Below the pieces are notes generated by a model. The model searched no databases. It saw only the letters and a program-made list of their open reading frames with translations, and was not told where the DNA came from. A program made the translations under genes and the position numbers. 64,000 nucleotides of DNA from Streptomyces beigongshangae (GTDB taxonomy: Bacteria; Actinomycetota; Actinomycetes; Streptomycetales; Streptomycetaceae). Shown piece after piece: positions 17,527-25,565 of this stretch (the first letter of the stretch is position 1; each line of letters begins with the position of its first letter). The DNA is taken from the NCBI RefSeq assembly GCF_019710745.1, contig NZ_JAHKJW010000039.1, positions 1-64,000 on the forward strand, read 5' to 3'.

Positions 17527-18979
17527 TCCCAAGGGCTTTCTCCACCACGGCCGCGAGGTCGCCAGGACGCGCCCCGTCCAGGAGCGCGTCAGGGACTGGA
17601 ACGAGGTCTACGTCCCCGGCTCCCTCCTCCCGATCATCCCCACGCAGGCCTCGCGCTGCATGGACTGCGGCATCCCGTTCTGCCACAACGGCTGTCCGCT
17701 CGGGAACCTCATCCCCGAGTGGAACGACTTCGCGTACCGCGAGGACTGGTCCGCCGCCTCCGACCGGCTGCACGCCACGAACAACTTCCCGGAGTTCACC
17801 GGCCGGCTGTGCCCCGCCCCCTGCGAGTCGGCGTGCGTGCTGGGCATCAACCAGCCGCCCGTGACCATCAAGAACGTCGAGGTCTCCATCATCGACAAGG
17901 CGTGGGACGGCGGGAACGTCGCCCCCCAGATCCCCGAACGCCTGTCCGGCAAGACGGTCGCCGTCATCGGCTCGGGCCCCGCTGGCCTGGCCGCCGCCCA
18001 GCAGCTGACCCGGGCGGGCCACACGGTCGCGGTCTACGAGCGCGCCGACCGCGTCGGCGGCCTGCTGCGCTACGGCATCCCCGAGTTCAAGATGGAGAAG
18101 CGGCACATCAACCGCCGCATCGAGCAGATGCGCGCGGAGGGCACCCGCTTCCGCACCGGCGTCGAGATCGGCCGCGACCTCAAGGCCACCGACCTGCGCA
18201 AGCGGTACGACGCCGTGGTCGTCGCGGCCGGCGCGACCGTCTCCCGCGACCTGCCCGTCCCCGGGCGCGAGCTGAACGGCATCCACTTCGCGATGGAGTA
18301 CCTGCCGCTCGCCAACAAGGTGCAGGAGGGCGACTTCGTGGCGCCCCCCATCACCGCCGAGGGCAAGCACGTCGTCGTCATCGGCGGCGGCGACACCGGC
18401 GCGGACTGCGTGGGCACCGCCCACCGCCAGGGTGCGGCCTCCGTCACCCAGCTGGAGATCATGCCGCAGCCGGGCGCGGACCGGGCCCCGCACCAGCCCT
18501 GGCCGACGTTCCCCATGCTCTACAAGGTGACCTCCGCGCACGAGGAGGGCGGCGAGCGGGTCTACTCCGTCTCCACCACCCACTTCGAGGGCGACGAGGA
18601 CGGCAACGTCCAGTGGCTGCACCTCGTCGAGGTCGAGTTCGTCGACGGCCGGCTCACGCAGAAGCCGGGCACGGAGCGCAGGATCCCCGCCCAGCTGGTC
18701 ACCCTCGCCATGGGCTTCACCGGCACCGACCAGGAGAACGGGCTGGTCTCCCAGTTCGCCCTCGAACTCGACGAGCGCGGCAACATCGCACGCGACGGCG
18801 ACTACGCGACCAACGTCCCCGGCGTCTTCGTCGCCGGTGACGCCGGACGCGGCCAGTCCCTCATTGTGTGGGCCATCGCGGAGGGCCGCTCGGCCGCCCG
18901 CGGGGTCGACCGCTTCCTGACCGGAACCAGCGAACTGCCGGCACCGGTCCGCCCCACGGACCGTTCCCTGATGGTCTGA
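17519..18979 (+). CDS. gltD: Glutamate synthase small subunit
   Basis: A 486-residue FAD/NADPH-linked subunit that feeds electrons to GltB. The N-terminal cluster cysteines are C47, C50, C55 and C59 in CMDCGIPFCHNGCP, with a second set in CPAPCESACVLGI. The FAD site is VIGSGPAGLAAAQQL and the NADPH site VIGGGDTGADCVG. The C-terminal FAD motif is GVFVAGDAGRGQSL. ATG 17519 overlaps the end of gltB by 8 nt, so it is co-translated. A clear hairpin follows 45 nt after the stop. Confidence 0.97.
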   Translation: MADPKGFLHHGREVARTRPVQERVRDWNEVYVPGSLLPIIPTQASRCMDCGIPFCHNGCPLGNLIPEWNDFAYREDWSAASDRLHATNNFPEFTGRLCPAPCESACVLGINQPPVTIKNVEVSIIDKAWDGGNVAPQIPERLSGKTVAVIGSGPAGLAAAQQLTRAGHTVAVYERADRVGGLLRYGIPEFKMEKRHINRRIEQMRAEGTRFRTGVEIGRDLKATDLRKRYDAVVVAAGATVSRDLPVPGRELNGIHFAMEYLPLANKVQEGDFVAPPITAEGKHVVVIGGGDTGADCVGTAHRQGAASVTQLEIMPQPGADRAPHQPWPTFPMLYKVTSAHEEGGERVYSVSTTHFEGDEDGNVQWLHLVEVEFVDGRLTQKPGTERRIPAQLVTLAMGFTGTDQENGLVSQFALELDERGNIARDGDYATNVPGVFVAGDAGRGQSLIVWAIAEGRSAARGVDRFLTGTSELPAPVRPTDRSLMV

Positions 18980-19023
18980 CGCTCCCCCCGGACGTCCCGT
19001 ACAACGGCGTACGGAACTGAACG

Positions 19024-19065
19024 CGGCGCCCGCCCTCGTCCCCGACCGGACACTGGCGGGCGCCG
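19024..19065 (+). terminator. gltBD terminator
   Basis: An 11-bp perfect stem (CGGCGCCCGCC / GGCGGGCGCCG) with a 20-nt loop lies 45 nt after gltD, in front of the convergent chitosanase gene. Confidence 0.65.
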
Positions 19066-19082
19066 TGGTGCGTCCACGGGCC

Positions 19083-19106
19083 GTGCAGTTCCCCGCGCCC
19101 CTGGAG
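19083..19106 (-). repeat. Dispersed intergenic repeat copy
   Basis: Read on the minus strand it contains AGGGGCGCGGGGAACTGCAC. Similar words occur at 20016, 26835 and 32153 and, more degenerate, at 37570 and inside paralogue B near 10500. All but the last are intergenic. Confidence 0.6.
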
Positions 19107-19129
19107 AGCGCCCCTGAACTCGACGACGC

Positions 19130-19957
19130 TCAGCGGATCTCGTACGGCTGGCCGTAGACCTCCCACTTCAACGGCGTCTCCAGACCCAGATTGCCGTCGT
19201 ACAGGAAACGCCGCTGAGCCGTGTCCACGCGGGACGTGTCGCGGCCCTCCGACTTCATCGCCTCGCGGCGCACGTCCAGGAAGACGTCGAGGTACGCCTT
19301 CTCGTCGCCCCCCTCCGCAGGGGTGTCCGCCTGCGCGACGGCCCGCTCGCGGAGGCCGTGGAAACCGGGATCGGTACCGGGCCCGTGCATCACCATGGCG
19401 TCGTAGTAGACGAACTGGCCGAGCGCACCCAGACCGTCGCGCTTCGCGAGCCGCACCGCCGGACCGAAGTACACCCGGTCCCGCTCGGCGTCCTGCGCGC
19501 GCTCGAACGCCGGCTTCCGGGACTCCGCCTGCCAGGCCGCCTCGAAACCGGCCCCCAGACCCTCGTGGGAGCCGGAGCCGTCCACCTCCCGCAGGGCGGG
19601 CAGATAGCGGGCCAGCGCGTTGTCCGGGTGGGACTTCGTGTACCGCTCGACCAGCACCAGCAGATCGTGCGTACCGGTGGTGAAGCCGATGATCCCCGCG
19701 GTGTACCCGCGCCCGTCACCGATGTCCTCGACGTAGTCGTACTGCGCGCGCCAGTCGAGGCTGGAGTTCTCCGCACTGGACACGATCCGCTGCGCCAGGT
19801 CCTTCTTGCCCGGCGCGTCCAGCCCCGCGGACGGGGCCGGGGCGGAGACCCGGGCGTCCGGGCGCGCACCGTCACCGCTCCCGCCGGATCCGGCGGAGCA
19901 CGCCGCCACCGCGAGGAGGCAGACGGCGAGGGACAGCAGGCGGCCGGCGCGTTCCAT
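19130..19957 (-). CDS. csn: GH46 chitosanase, lipoprotein
   Basis: A 275-residue secreted endo-chitosanase that hydrolyses beta-1,4 bonds of chitosan. The N-terminus is a lipoprotein signal with lipobox VAAC and acceptor C20, so the enzyme should be anchored to the outer face of the membrane, whereas many Streptomyces chitosanases are freely secreted. The GH46 core begins at about residue 46. The catalytic acid is E63 in VSSAENSSLDW and the base D81 in YVEDIGDGRGYTAG. ATG 19957 is the only sensible start. It is divergent from the cytochrome b gene and convergent with gltD. No chitosanase operator that I recognise is present upstream. Confidence 0.92.
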   Translation of the reverse strand: MERAGRLLSLAVCLLAVAACSAGSGGSGDGARPDARVSAPAPSAGLDAPGKKDLAQRIVSSAENSSLDWRAQYDYVEDIGDGRGYTAGIIGFTTGTHDLLVLVERYTKSHPDNALARYLPALREVDGSGSHEGLGAGFEAAWQAESRKPAFERAQDAERDRVYFGPAVRLAKRDGLGALGQFVYYDAMVMHGPGTDPGFHGLRERAVAQADTPAEGGDEKAYLDVFLDVRREAMKSEGRDTSRVDTAQRRFLYDGNLGLETPLKWEVYGQPYEIR

Positions 19958-20015
19958 GCGCAAAGAGTACGAGCGCCGGCCGGTGGACGAACATCCGGCG
20001 TGGCCCCGCCCACCC

Positions 20016-20039
20016 GGGGGCGCGGGGAACGGCGCGGCC
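20016..20039 (+). repeat. Dispersed intergenic repeat copy
   Basis: Contains GGGGCGCGGGGAACGGCGCG in the divergent csn/cytochrome b intergenic region. Same family as 19083-19106. Confidence 0.55.
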
Positions 20040-20128
20040 GGCCCCCACCGGCGGTCGGCCGCGACACGACCCCTTTGGCTTCGCGGAGCCCCGTGCCACC
20101 CTGAACTCACCCCAGGGGAGGGCCACTC

Positions 20129-21763
20129 ATGGACAGGCGGAACGACACAAGGACAGCGACAGCCGCAGGCAAGGGCGAGCGCGTGGCCGACTGGGCCGAC
20201 GGCCGTCTCGGCATCCACACCCTCGCCAGGAACCAGATGCGCAAGGTGTTCCCGGACCACTGGTCCTTCATGCTGGGCGAGATCTGCCTCTACAGCTTCG
20301 TCGTCCTGATCCTCACCGGCGTCTACCTCACCCTCTTCTTCGAACCGAGCGGCGTCGAGGTCGTCTACAACGGCTCGTACGAGCCCCTCAACGGCATCGT
20401 CATGACCAGGGCGTACGAGTCCACCCTCGACATCAGCTTCGACGTGCGCGGCGGACTCCTGATCCGCCAGATCCACCACTGGGCAGCCGTCGTCTTCGTC
20501 GCCGGAATGCTCGTGCACATGATGCGCGTGTTCTTCACCGGCGCGTTCCGCAAGCCCCGCGAGCTGAACTGGCTCTTCGGCTGGACCCTGCTGTTCCTCG
20601 GCATCCTCACCGGCCTGACCGGCTACTCGCTCCCCGACGACCTGCTCTCCGGCACCGGCATCCGCTTCGCCCAGGGCGCGATCCTGTCCGTGCCGGTCGT
20701 CGGCACGTACCTCTCCTTCTTCCTCTTCGGCGGGGAGTTCCCGGGGCACGACATCATCTCCCGGCTCTTCCCGGTCCACGTCCTCCTGCTGCCGGGCATC
20801 ATGCTCGGCCTGGTCGTCGCCCACCTGATCCTCGTCTTCTACCACAAGCACACGCAGTACCCGGGCCCCGGCCGTGACGAGAAGTCCGTCGTCGGCATGC
20901 CGTTCCTGCCGGTCTACATGGCCAAGGCGGGCGGCTTCTTCTTCCTGGTCTTCGGCGTGCTGTCGATGATGGGCGCGATCGCCACGATCAACCCCGTCTG
21001 GGCGTTCGGCCCCTACCGCCCGGACCTGGTCACCACCGGCGCCCAGCCGGACTGGTACCTCGGCTTCTCCGAAGGGCTGATCCGGGTGATGCCGGGATGG
21101 GAGATCAACGCCTGGGGCCACACCCTGGCACTGGGCGTCTTCATCCCCTTCACCCTGTTCCCGCTGATCCTGCTGGCGATCGGCGTCTACCCCTTCGTCG
21201 AGGCGTGGATCACCGGCGACAGACGCGAGCACCACATCCTGGACCGCCCCCGCAACGTCCCCACGCGCACCGCGCTCGGCGTGGCCTGGCTGAGCCTGTA
21301 CGCGGTGCTGCTGATCGGCGGCGGCAACGACATCGTGGCCACCCGTCTGCACCTGTCGATCAACGCGATCACCTGGTTCGTGCGGATCGCGTTCTTCGCG
21401 GTGCCGGTCCTCGCCTTCGTCGTCACCAGACGCGTCTGCCTCGGCCTGCAGCGCCGCGACCGGGACAAGGTCCTGCACGGCAGGGAGTCCGGCAGGATCA
21501 AGCGGCTGCCGCACGGCGAGTACGTGGAGGTGCACGAACCCCTCACCCCGGCACAGCGGTTCACCCTCACCCAGCACGAGCAGGCCCCGCCCTACGACGT
21601 GGGCCCGCTCGTCGACGCGAACGGCGTCGAACGCAAGGTCAGGGCCTCCCAGCGGCTGCGGGCCCGCCTCGCCCGCGCCATGTACGGAGAGAACACGTAC
21701 GTCCCCAAGCCGACCGTCGAGGAGTACCGCGAACTCACGGGCGACGACGAGCACTCCCACTGA
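20129..21763 (+). CDS. Solitary QcrB-type cytochrome b
   Basis: A 544-residue membrane protein of the actinobacterial cytochrome bc1 b-subunit family. Eight or nine hydrophobic segments are visible. Haem-ligand histidines are expected in RQIHHWAAVVFVAGMLVH and LFPVHVLLLPGIMLGLVVAH. The Qo-site motif is PDWYLGFSEG, the PDWY form I associate with actinobacterial QcrB. The long soluble C-terminus ends YVPKPTVEEYRELTGDD. AGGGGAGGG precedes ATG 20129. The main qcrCAB-ctaE operon is not here and no Rieske or cytochrome c gene is adjacent, so this looks like a paralogue standing alone. Its 3' end overlaps the convergent acyl-CoA dehydrogenase gene by 29 nt. Whether it assembles into complex III is unknown. 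Confidence 0.85.
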   Translation: MDRRNDTRTATAAGKGERVADWADGRLGIHTLARNQMRKVFPDHWSFMLGEICLYSFVVLILTGVYLTLFFEPSGVEVVYNGSYEPLNGIVMTRAYESTLDISFDVRGGLLIRQIHHWAAVVFVAGMLVHMMRVFFTGAFRKPRELNWLFGWTLLFLGILTGLTGYSLPDDLLSGTGIRFAQGAILSVPVVGTYLSFFLFGGEFPGHDIISRLFPVHVLLLPGIMLGLVVAHLILVFYHKHTQYPGPGRDEKSVVGMPFLPVYMAKAGGFFFLVFGVLSMMGAIATINPVWAFGPYRPDLVTTGAQPDWYLGFSEGLIRVMPGWEINAWGHTLALGVFIPFTLFPLILLAIGVYPFVEAWITGDRREHHILDRPRNVPTRTALGVAWLSLYAVLLIGGGNDIVATRLHLSINAITWFVRIAFFAVPVLAFVVTRRVCLGLQRRDRDKVLHGRESGRIKRLPHGEYVEVHEPLTPAQRFTLTQHEQAPPYDVGPLVDANGVERKVRASQRLRARLARAMYGENTYVPKPTVEEYRELTGDDEHSH

Positions 21764-22802
21764 CCCCACCACCGGGCCCACCACCGGACCCGTCGCCGTC
21801 GAGCACCAGCGCCCGGCACTCGCCCGGGCCGCCCCAGGCGCAGCGCAGCGCCCGCGCCTTGGTCAGCCACAGCGAGAGGTCGTACTCGGCGGTGTAACCG
21901 ATCGCCCCGTGCAGTTGCAGGGCCGTACGGGCGGTGGCGTACGCCGCCTCGCAGGCCGCGACCTTGGCGGCGGCGATGTCCGCCGGGCCCATCGACAGCG
22001 CGGCCCCGAACAGCAGCGGACGCGCGAACTCCAACGCGATCAACGCGTCGGCCAGCCGGTGCTTGACCGCCTGGAAGGAACCGACCGGGACGCCGAACTG
22101 ACGGCGCTGCCCGACGTACGCCACGGTCCGGTCGAGAAGGGCGAGCCCCACCCCGAGGGCCTGGGCGGCGACCGCGAGACGCGCCCACCGCAGGGCGTCG
22201 GCGGCACCCGCGACGACCCGGGGGCCGGCGGCCACGAGCTCACCACCGGAACGCGGAGGACACAGCCGGCGGGCGGGATCCAGGGACCGCCGCACACACG
22301 GAACGGAACACCCCCGAACCCACAACTCCCCACCCGCGCTCCTCGCACTCCCTGCACTCCCTGCCGTCCCCGCCGTCCCGGTCACGGCGAACTCCACATC
22401 CGCCGCGTCCCCGTCCAGCACGTACGGCCCGGAGCCCGGCAGGGCCACCGTCGCGACCGTCCCCCCGGCCGCCAGCCCCGGCAGGAACCTCTCCGCGGGC
22501 CCCGGCTCCGTCAGCAGCGCGGCCGCCGCCACCGTCTCCACCAGCGGCCCCGGCACCACGTGCCTCCCCAGCTCCAGGAAGGCCACCACGAGGTCGACGG
22601 GACGCGGCCCGAACCCCCCGTACGCCTCGGGCACCGCCAGCGCGAACACCCCCGCGTCGGCGACACGCGACCACAGCGCGCGCCCGGCCGCGGGGTCCCC
22701 GGCGCCCCAGGCCCGTACGGCCGCGGGCGTGTCCGCCGCCGTCAGCAGGGCGTCCAGGGAGCGGGCGAAGGCGGTCTGCCCGTCGTCCAGGAGGAAGCGC
22801 AT
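21735..22802 (-). CDS. ipdE2: Acyl-CoA dehydrogenase, IpdE2/FadE33-like subunit
   Basis: A 355-residue acyl-CoA dehydrogenase-type flavoprotein. The N-terminal helical domain starts MRFLLDDGQTAFARSLDALL. The C-terminal domain has RRQFGVPVGSFQAVKHRLAD and LQLHGAIGYTAEYDLSLWL. A Gly/Ala/Ser linker, rich in AGSAGSAR repeats, lies in the middle beta domain near residue 150. In steroid degraders such subunits pair with a second FadE to form alpha2beta2 enzymes with fewer FAD sites. Its ATG overlaps the stop of the preceding dehydrogenase gene by 4 nt, fitting such a pair. The substrate would be the CoA ester of the ring C/D propionate side chain (5-OH-HIP-CoA), by analogy with mycobacterial FadE30/FadE33. 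The exact symbol is inferred from context. Confidence 0.75.
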   Translation of the reverse strand: MRFLLDDGQTAFARSLDALLTAADTPAAVRAWGAGDPAAGRALWSRVADAGVFALAVPEAYGGFGPRPVDLVVAFLELGRHVVPGPLVETVAAAALLTEPGPAERFLPGLAAGGTVATVALPGSGPYVLDGDAADVEFAVTGTAGTAGSAGSARSAGGELWVRGCSVPCVRRSLDPARRLCPPRSGGELVAAGPRVVAGAADALRWARLAVAAQALGVGLALLDRTVAYVGQRRQFGVPVGSFQAVKHRLADALIALEFARPLLFGAALSMGPADIAAAKVAACEAAYATARTALQLHGAIGYTAEYDLSLWLTKARALRCAWGGPGECRALVLDGDGSGGGPGGGVSGSARRRP

Positions 22803-23968
22803 CAGCGGCGCCCCCTCGGCAGCCCGAGAAGCCGCTCGGCGATGATGTCGCGCTGGATCTCGTTCGTCCCCGCGTAGAGGGGGCCGGCGAGCGAGAAGAC
22901 GTACCCCTCACCCCAGCCGCCCCCGCCATCCCCGTCCGCCCCCTCCCCGCCGGGCGCCTCCCCCTGCCCGCCCAGGAGGTCCAGAGCCGTCTCGTGCAGG
23001 GCGATGTCGTACTCGGACCAGAAGACCTTGTTCAGACTGGACTCCGGCCCGAGGGGCGCGCCGTCGAGGAACCGGGCCGCCGCCGCGTACGTGAACAGCT
23101 GGTACGCGCGGGCACCGATCACCGCGTCCGCCACCCGGTCACGGGTGGACGGGTCCCGGCCACGCCCGTGCCAGAGCGCGGCCAGCCGGTCCGCCGCCGC
23201 CAGGAAGCGGCCGGGGGAGCGCAGCGTCAGCCCGCGTTCGTTGCCCGCCGTCGACATCGCCACCCGCCACCCCCGGCCGGGCTCGCCGATCACGTCCTCG
23301 TCCGGCACGAACACCTCGTCCAGGAAGATCTCGGCGAACGCCGGCTTCCCGTCCAGCCGGCCGATCGGGCGGACTGTCACCCCCGGCGCCCGCAGGTCGA
23401 ACATCAGGTAGGTGAGGCCCTGATGGGGCTTCGGCAGGTTCGGCTCGCTGCGGAACAGGCCGAACGCGCGGTCGGCGAACGCGGCCCGGGACGACCACGT
23501 CTTGTGCCCGCTCAGCAGCCAGCCGCCGTCCGTACGCACCGCTCTCGACCTGAGCGAGGCGAGGTCGGACCCGGCCTCCGGCTCGGACCATGCCTGCGCC
23601 CAGACGGTCTCGCCGCGGGCCATCGGCGGCAGGATCCGGGCGCGCTGCTCCTCGGTGCCGTGGTCGAAGAGCGTCGGTGCGAGGAGGCTCACGCCGTTCT
23701 GGCCGACCCGGCCCGGGGCACCCGCCGCCCAGTACTCCTCCTCGAAGACCAGCCACCGGACCAGCCCGCAGTCCCGCCCGCCGTACGCCGCCGGCCAGGA
23801 CACCACCGCCCAGCGGTCCGCGGCGAGTTCGGCCTCCCAGGCGCGGTGGGCCGCGAAGCCCTCCGCGGTCTCCAGGGAGGGCAGCGGTCCGGTGGGCACG
23901 TGTCCGCCGAGCCAGGCCCGGGCCTCGGCGCGGAACGCCTCGTCGGCGGGGGAGTGCGTGAGGTCCAC
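22802..23968 (-). CDS. ipdE1: Acyl-CoA dehydrogenase, IpdE1/FadE30-like subunit
   Basis: A 388-residue acyl-CoA dehydrogenase beginning MDLTHSPADEAFRAEARAWL. It carries WAQAWSEPEAGSDLASLRSR and WLLSGHKTWSSRAAFAD of the beta-barrel domain, and ends with GPLYAGTNEIQRDIIAERLLG, the usual C-terminal substrate and FAD region. I use GTG 23968: AGGGAAGG ends 9 nt before it. A TTG three codons upstream (23977) would sit directly against that Shine-Dalgarno site. The gene is divergent from the IpdF-like SDR gene, and the 20-bp palindrome at 23983-24002 overlaps its ribosome-binding region. A Gly/Asp-rich insertion of about 15 residues lies near residue 345. Confidence 0.8.
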   Translation of the reverse strand: MDLTHSPADEAFRAEARAWLGGHVPTGPLPSLETAEGFAAHRAWEAELAADRWAVVSWPAAYGGRDCGLVRWLVFEEEYWAAGAPGRVGQNGVSLLAPTLFDHGTEEQRARILPPMARGETVWAQAWSEPEAGSDLASLRSRAVRTDGGWLLSGHKTWSSRAAFADRAFGLFRSEPNLPKPHQGLTYLMFDLRAPGVTVRPIGRLDGKPAFAEIFLDEVFVPDEDVIGEPGRGWRVAMSTAGNERGLTLRSPGRFLAAADRLAALWHGRGRDPSTRDRVADAVIGARAYQLFTYAAAARFLDGAPLGPESSLNKVFWSEYDIALHETALDLLGGQGEAPGGEGADGDGGGGWGEGYVFSLAGPLYAGTNEIQRDIIAERLLGLPRGRR

Positions 23969-23982
23969 GACGGCCAACCTTC

Positions 23983-24002
23983 CCTAACAAGTGTTTGGTA
24001 GG
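23983..24002. promoter_or_regulatory. KstR2-like operator 1
   Basis: The sequence CCTAACAAGTGTTTGGTAGG differs at only three of 19 aligned positions from the site at 30313-30332 read on the other strand. Its core fits ANCAAGNNCTTGNT, the KstR2 motif described in mycobacteria, with one mismatch. It overlaps the ipdE1 ribosome site and touches the probable -10 (TAGCGT, 24004-24009) of the ipdF-like gene, so bound repressor would block both directions. Confidence 0.75.
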
Positions 24003-24015
24003 TTAGCGTGGGTCC

Positions 24016-24831
24016 ATGACAGACGTCGAGAGCCCGAGGGCCGGGGCTCCAGCGGCCGAGGCCCCGGAGTACCCGCCCGGGCACGGACTGCTGGAGGGAC
24101 GTACCGCCGTCGTCACGGCCGCCGCGGGCGCCGGCATCGGCGGTGCCACGGCCCGCCGCCTCCTGGAGGAGGGCGCGCGCGTACTGATCAGCGACGCGCA
24201 CGAGCGGCGGCTGAAGGCGTACGAGGCGGAGCTGGCCGGGGAGTTCGAGGGTGTCGCGGCGCTCGTCTGCGACGTCACCGACGAGGCCCGGGTGCAGGCG
24301 CTCTTCCGCACGGCCGTGCGGCTGCACGGCCGGCTCGACATCGTGGTCAACAACGCGGGACTGGGCGGGACGGCGAACCTCGTCGACATGAGCGACGAGC
24401 AGTGGTCGAAGGTGCTCGACGTGACGCTGAATGGCACGTTCCGGTGCACCCGCGCGGCCCTGCGGGCCTACCGGGAGGGCGGCCGCGGCGGGGTGATCGT
24501 CAACAACGCCTCCGTCGTCGGCTGGCGGGCCCAGGCGGGCCAGGCGCACTACGCGGCCGCGAAGGCGGGCGTGATGGCGCTGACCCGGTGCGCGGCCATG
24601 GAGGCGGCCGCGCTCGGAGTGCGGGTCAACGCCGTCGCGCCGAGCCTCGCCCTGCACCCGCACCTGGTGAAGGTGACGACCCCCGAACTGCTGGCGGAAC
24701 TGACGGCCCGCGAGGCATTCGGGCGGCACGCCGAACCGTGGGAGGTGGCCAACGTGATCGTGTTCCTGGCGTCCGGCTACTCCTCCTACCTGACGGGTGA
24801 GGTGGTCTCCGTGAGCAGCCAGCACGCGTGA
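24016..24831 (+). CDS. ipdF: Short-chain dehydrogenase, IpdF-like
   Basis: A 271-residue classical SDR. The nucleotide-binding motif is modified, TAAAGAGIGGATARR instead of TGxxxGIG, a form I associate with the steroid CD-ring SDR next to kstR2 in mycobacteria. NNAGLGG and the catalytic YAAAK in AHYAAAKAGVMALTR are present. IpdF oxidises the 5-hydroxyl of the indane-dione intermediate (5-OH-HIC-CoA). ATG 24016 lies 6 nt after a TAGCGT -10 box and has no strong Shine-Dalgarno site, so the mRNA may be leaderless. First gene of ipdF-kstR2-fadA6. The symbol is assigned from context and the unusual glycine motif. Confidence 0.75.
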   Translation: MTDVESPRAGAPAAEAPEYPPGHGLLEGRTAVVTAAAGAGIGGATARRLLEEGARVLISDAHERRLKAYEAELAGEFEGVAALVCDVTDEARVQALFRTAVRLHGRLDIVVNNAGLGGTANLVDMSDEQWSKVLDVTLNGTFRCTRAALRAYREGGRGGVIVNNASVVGWRAQAGQAHYAAAKAGVMALTRCAAMEAAALGVRVNAVAPSLALHPHLVKVTTPELLAELTAREAFGRHAEPWEVANVIVFLASGYSSYLTGEVVSVSSQHA

Positions 24832-24896
24832 GCGCTCCGCCGGGCCCGCCGGGGCCGCCGGGCCCGGCGGGCCCGTACCGGGATGAGAATGGAGCC

Positions 24897-25550
24897 GTGC
24901 CCACCAAGAAGAAGCCCCAGACGGCCGCCTCGCCCGAGCGGCGCCGTGAACTCCTCGGCACCGCCGCCGAGGTCTTCGCCGAGCAGGGCTACAACGCCAC
25001 CACCGTGCGCCGGATCGCGGACCACGCCGGCATGCTCGCCGGCAGCCTCTACTACCACTTCGACTCCAAGGAATCGATGCTGGAGGAGATCCTGCGGACC
25101 TTCCTGGACGAGCTCTGGGACGGCTACGACACCGTCCTGGACGCCGAACTCGGCCCCCGCGAGACGCTGGAGGCCCTGGTCACCGAGTCGTTCCGGGAGA
25201 TCGACCGGCACCGCGCGGCCGTCGCGATCTACCAGAAGGAGTCCAGGCACCTCGCCGCGCAGGAGCGCTTCGCGTTCCTCGCCGAGTCGCAGCGCAACTT
25301 CGAGAAGGCGTGGCTGTCCACGCTGGAGCGGGGCGTGAGCGCCGGGGTCTTCCGGGACGACCTCGACATCCGGCTCACCTACCGGTTCGTGCGCGACACC
25401 GTGTGGGTCGCCGCGTCCTGGTACCGGCCCGGTGGACAGCACAGCCCGGACGAGATCGCCCGGCAGTACCTGTCGATGGTGCTGGACGGGATCACCGCGG
25501 GGAACGACCGCGGGAAGCAGCCGCGGGGGACAGCCGCGGACAGCAGCTGA
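24897..25550 (+). CDS. kstR2: TetR-family repressor, KstR2-like
   Basis: A 217-residue TetR regulator. The helix-turn-helix is TVRRIADHAGMLAGSLYYHF at about residues 36-55. The ligand domain has IYQKESRHLAAQERF and ends DLDIRLTYRFVRDTVWVAASWYRPGG, a pattern I associate with KstR2, the HIP-CoA-responsive repressor of steroid ring C/D genes. It sits among those genes and beside two matching palindromes. I start it at GTG 24897. A GTG at 24828 overlapping the SDR stop would add 23 collagen-like residues (PPGPPGPPGPAGP), which look like translated GC-rich spacer. As second gene of the transcript from operator 1, it should repress itself. Confidence 0.85.
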   Translation: MPTKKKPQTAASPERRRELLGTAAEVFAEQGYNATTVRRIADHAGMLAGSLYYHFDSKESMLEEILRTFLDELWDGYDTVLDAELGPRETLEALVTESFREIDRHRAAVAIYQKESRHLAAQERFAFLAESQRNFEKAWLSTLERGVSAGVFRDDLDIRLTYRFVRDTVWVAASWYRPGGQHSPDEIARQYLSMVLDGITAGNDRGKQPRGTAADSS

Positions 25551-25565
25551 TCGAGGGGAGTCGCC

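Noticed and set aside
13300..17532. A 1410-codon open frame on the minus strand opposite gltB, and similar long antisense frames opposite polA, pepN and the liv genes
   Set aside because: These are shadow frames created by third-position G/C bias. Their translations are Val/Gly/Asp- or Arg/Pro-rich without any family motif, and the opposite strand encodes clearly conserved enzymes.
24828..24896. Upstream GTG start for the TetR gene overlapping the SDR stop
   Set aside because: It would add a collagen-like PPG stretch encoded by GC spacer. The HTH domain starts normally from GTG 24897.
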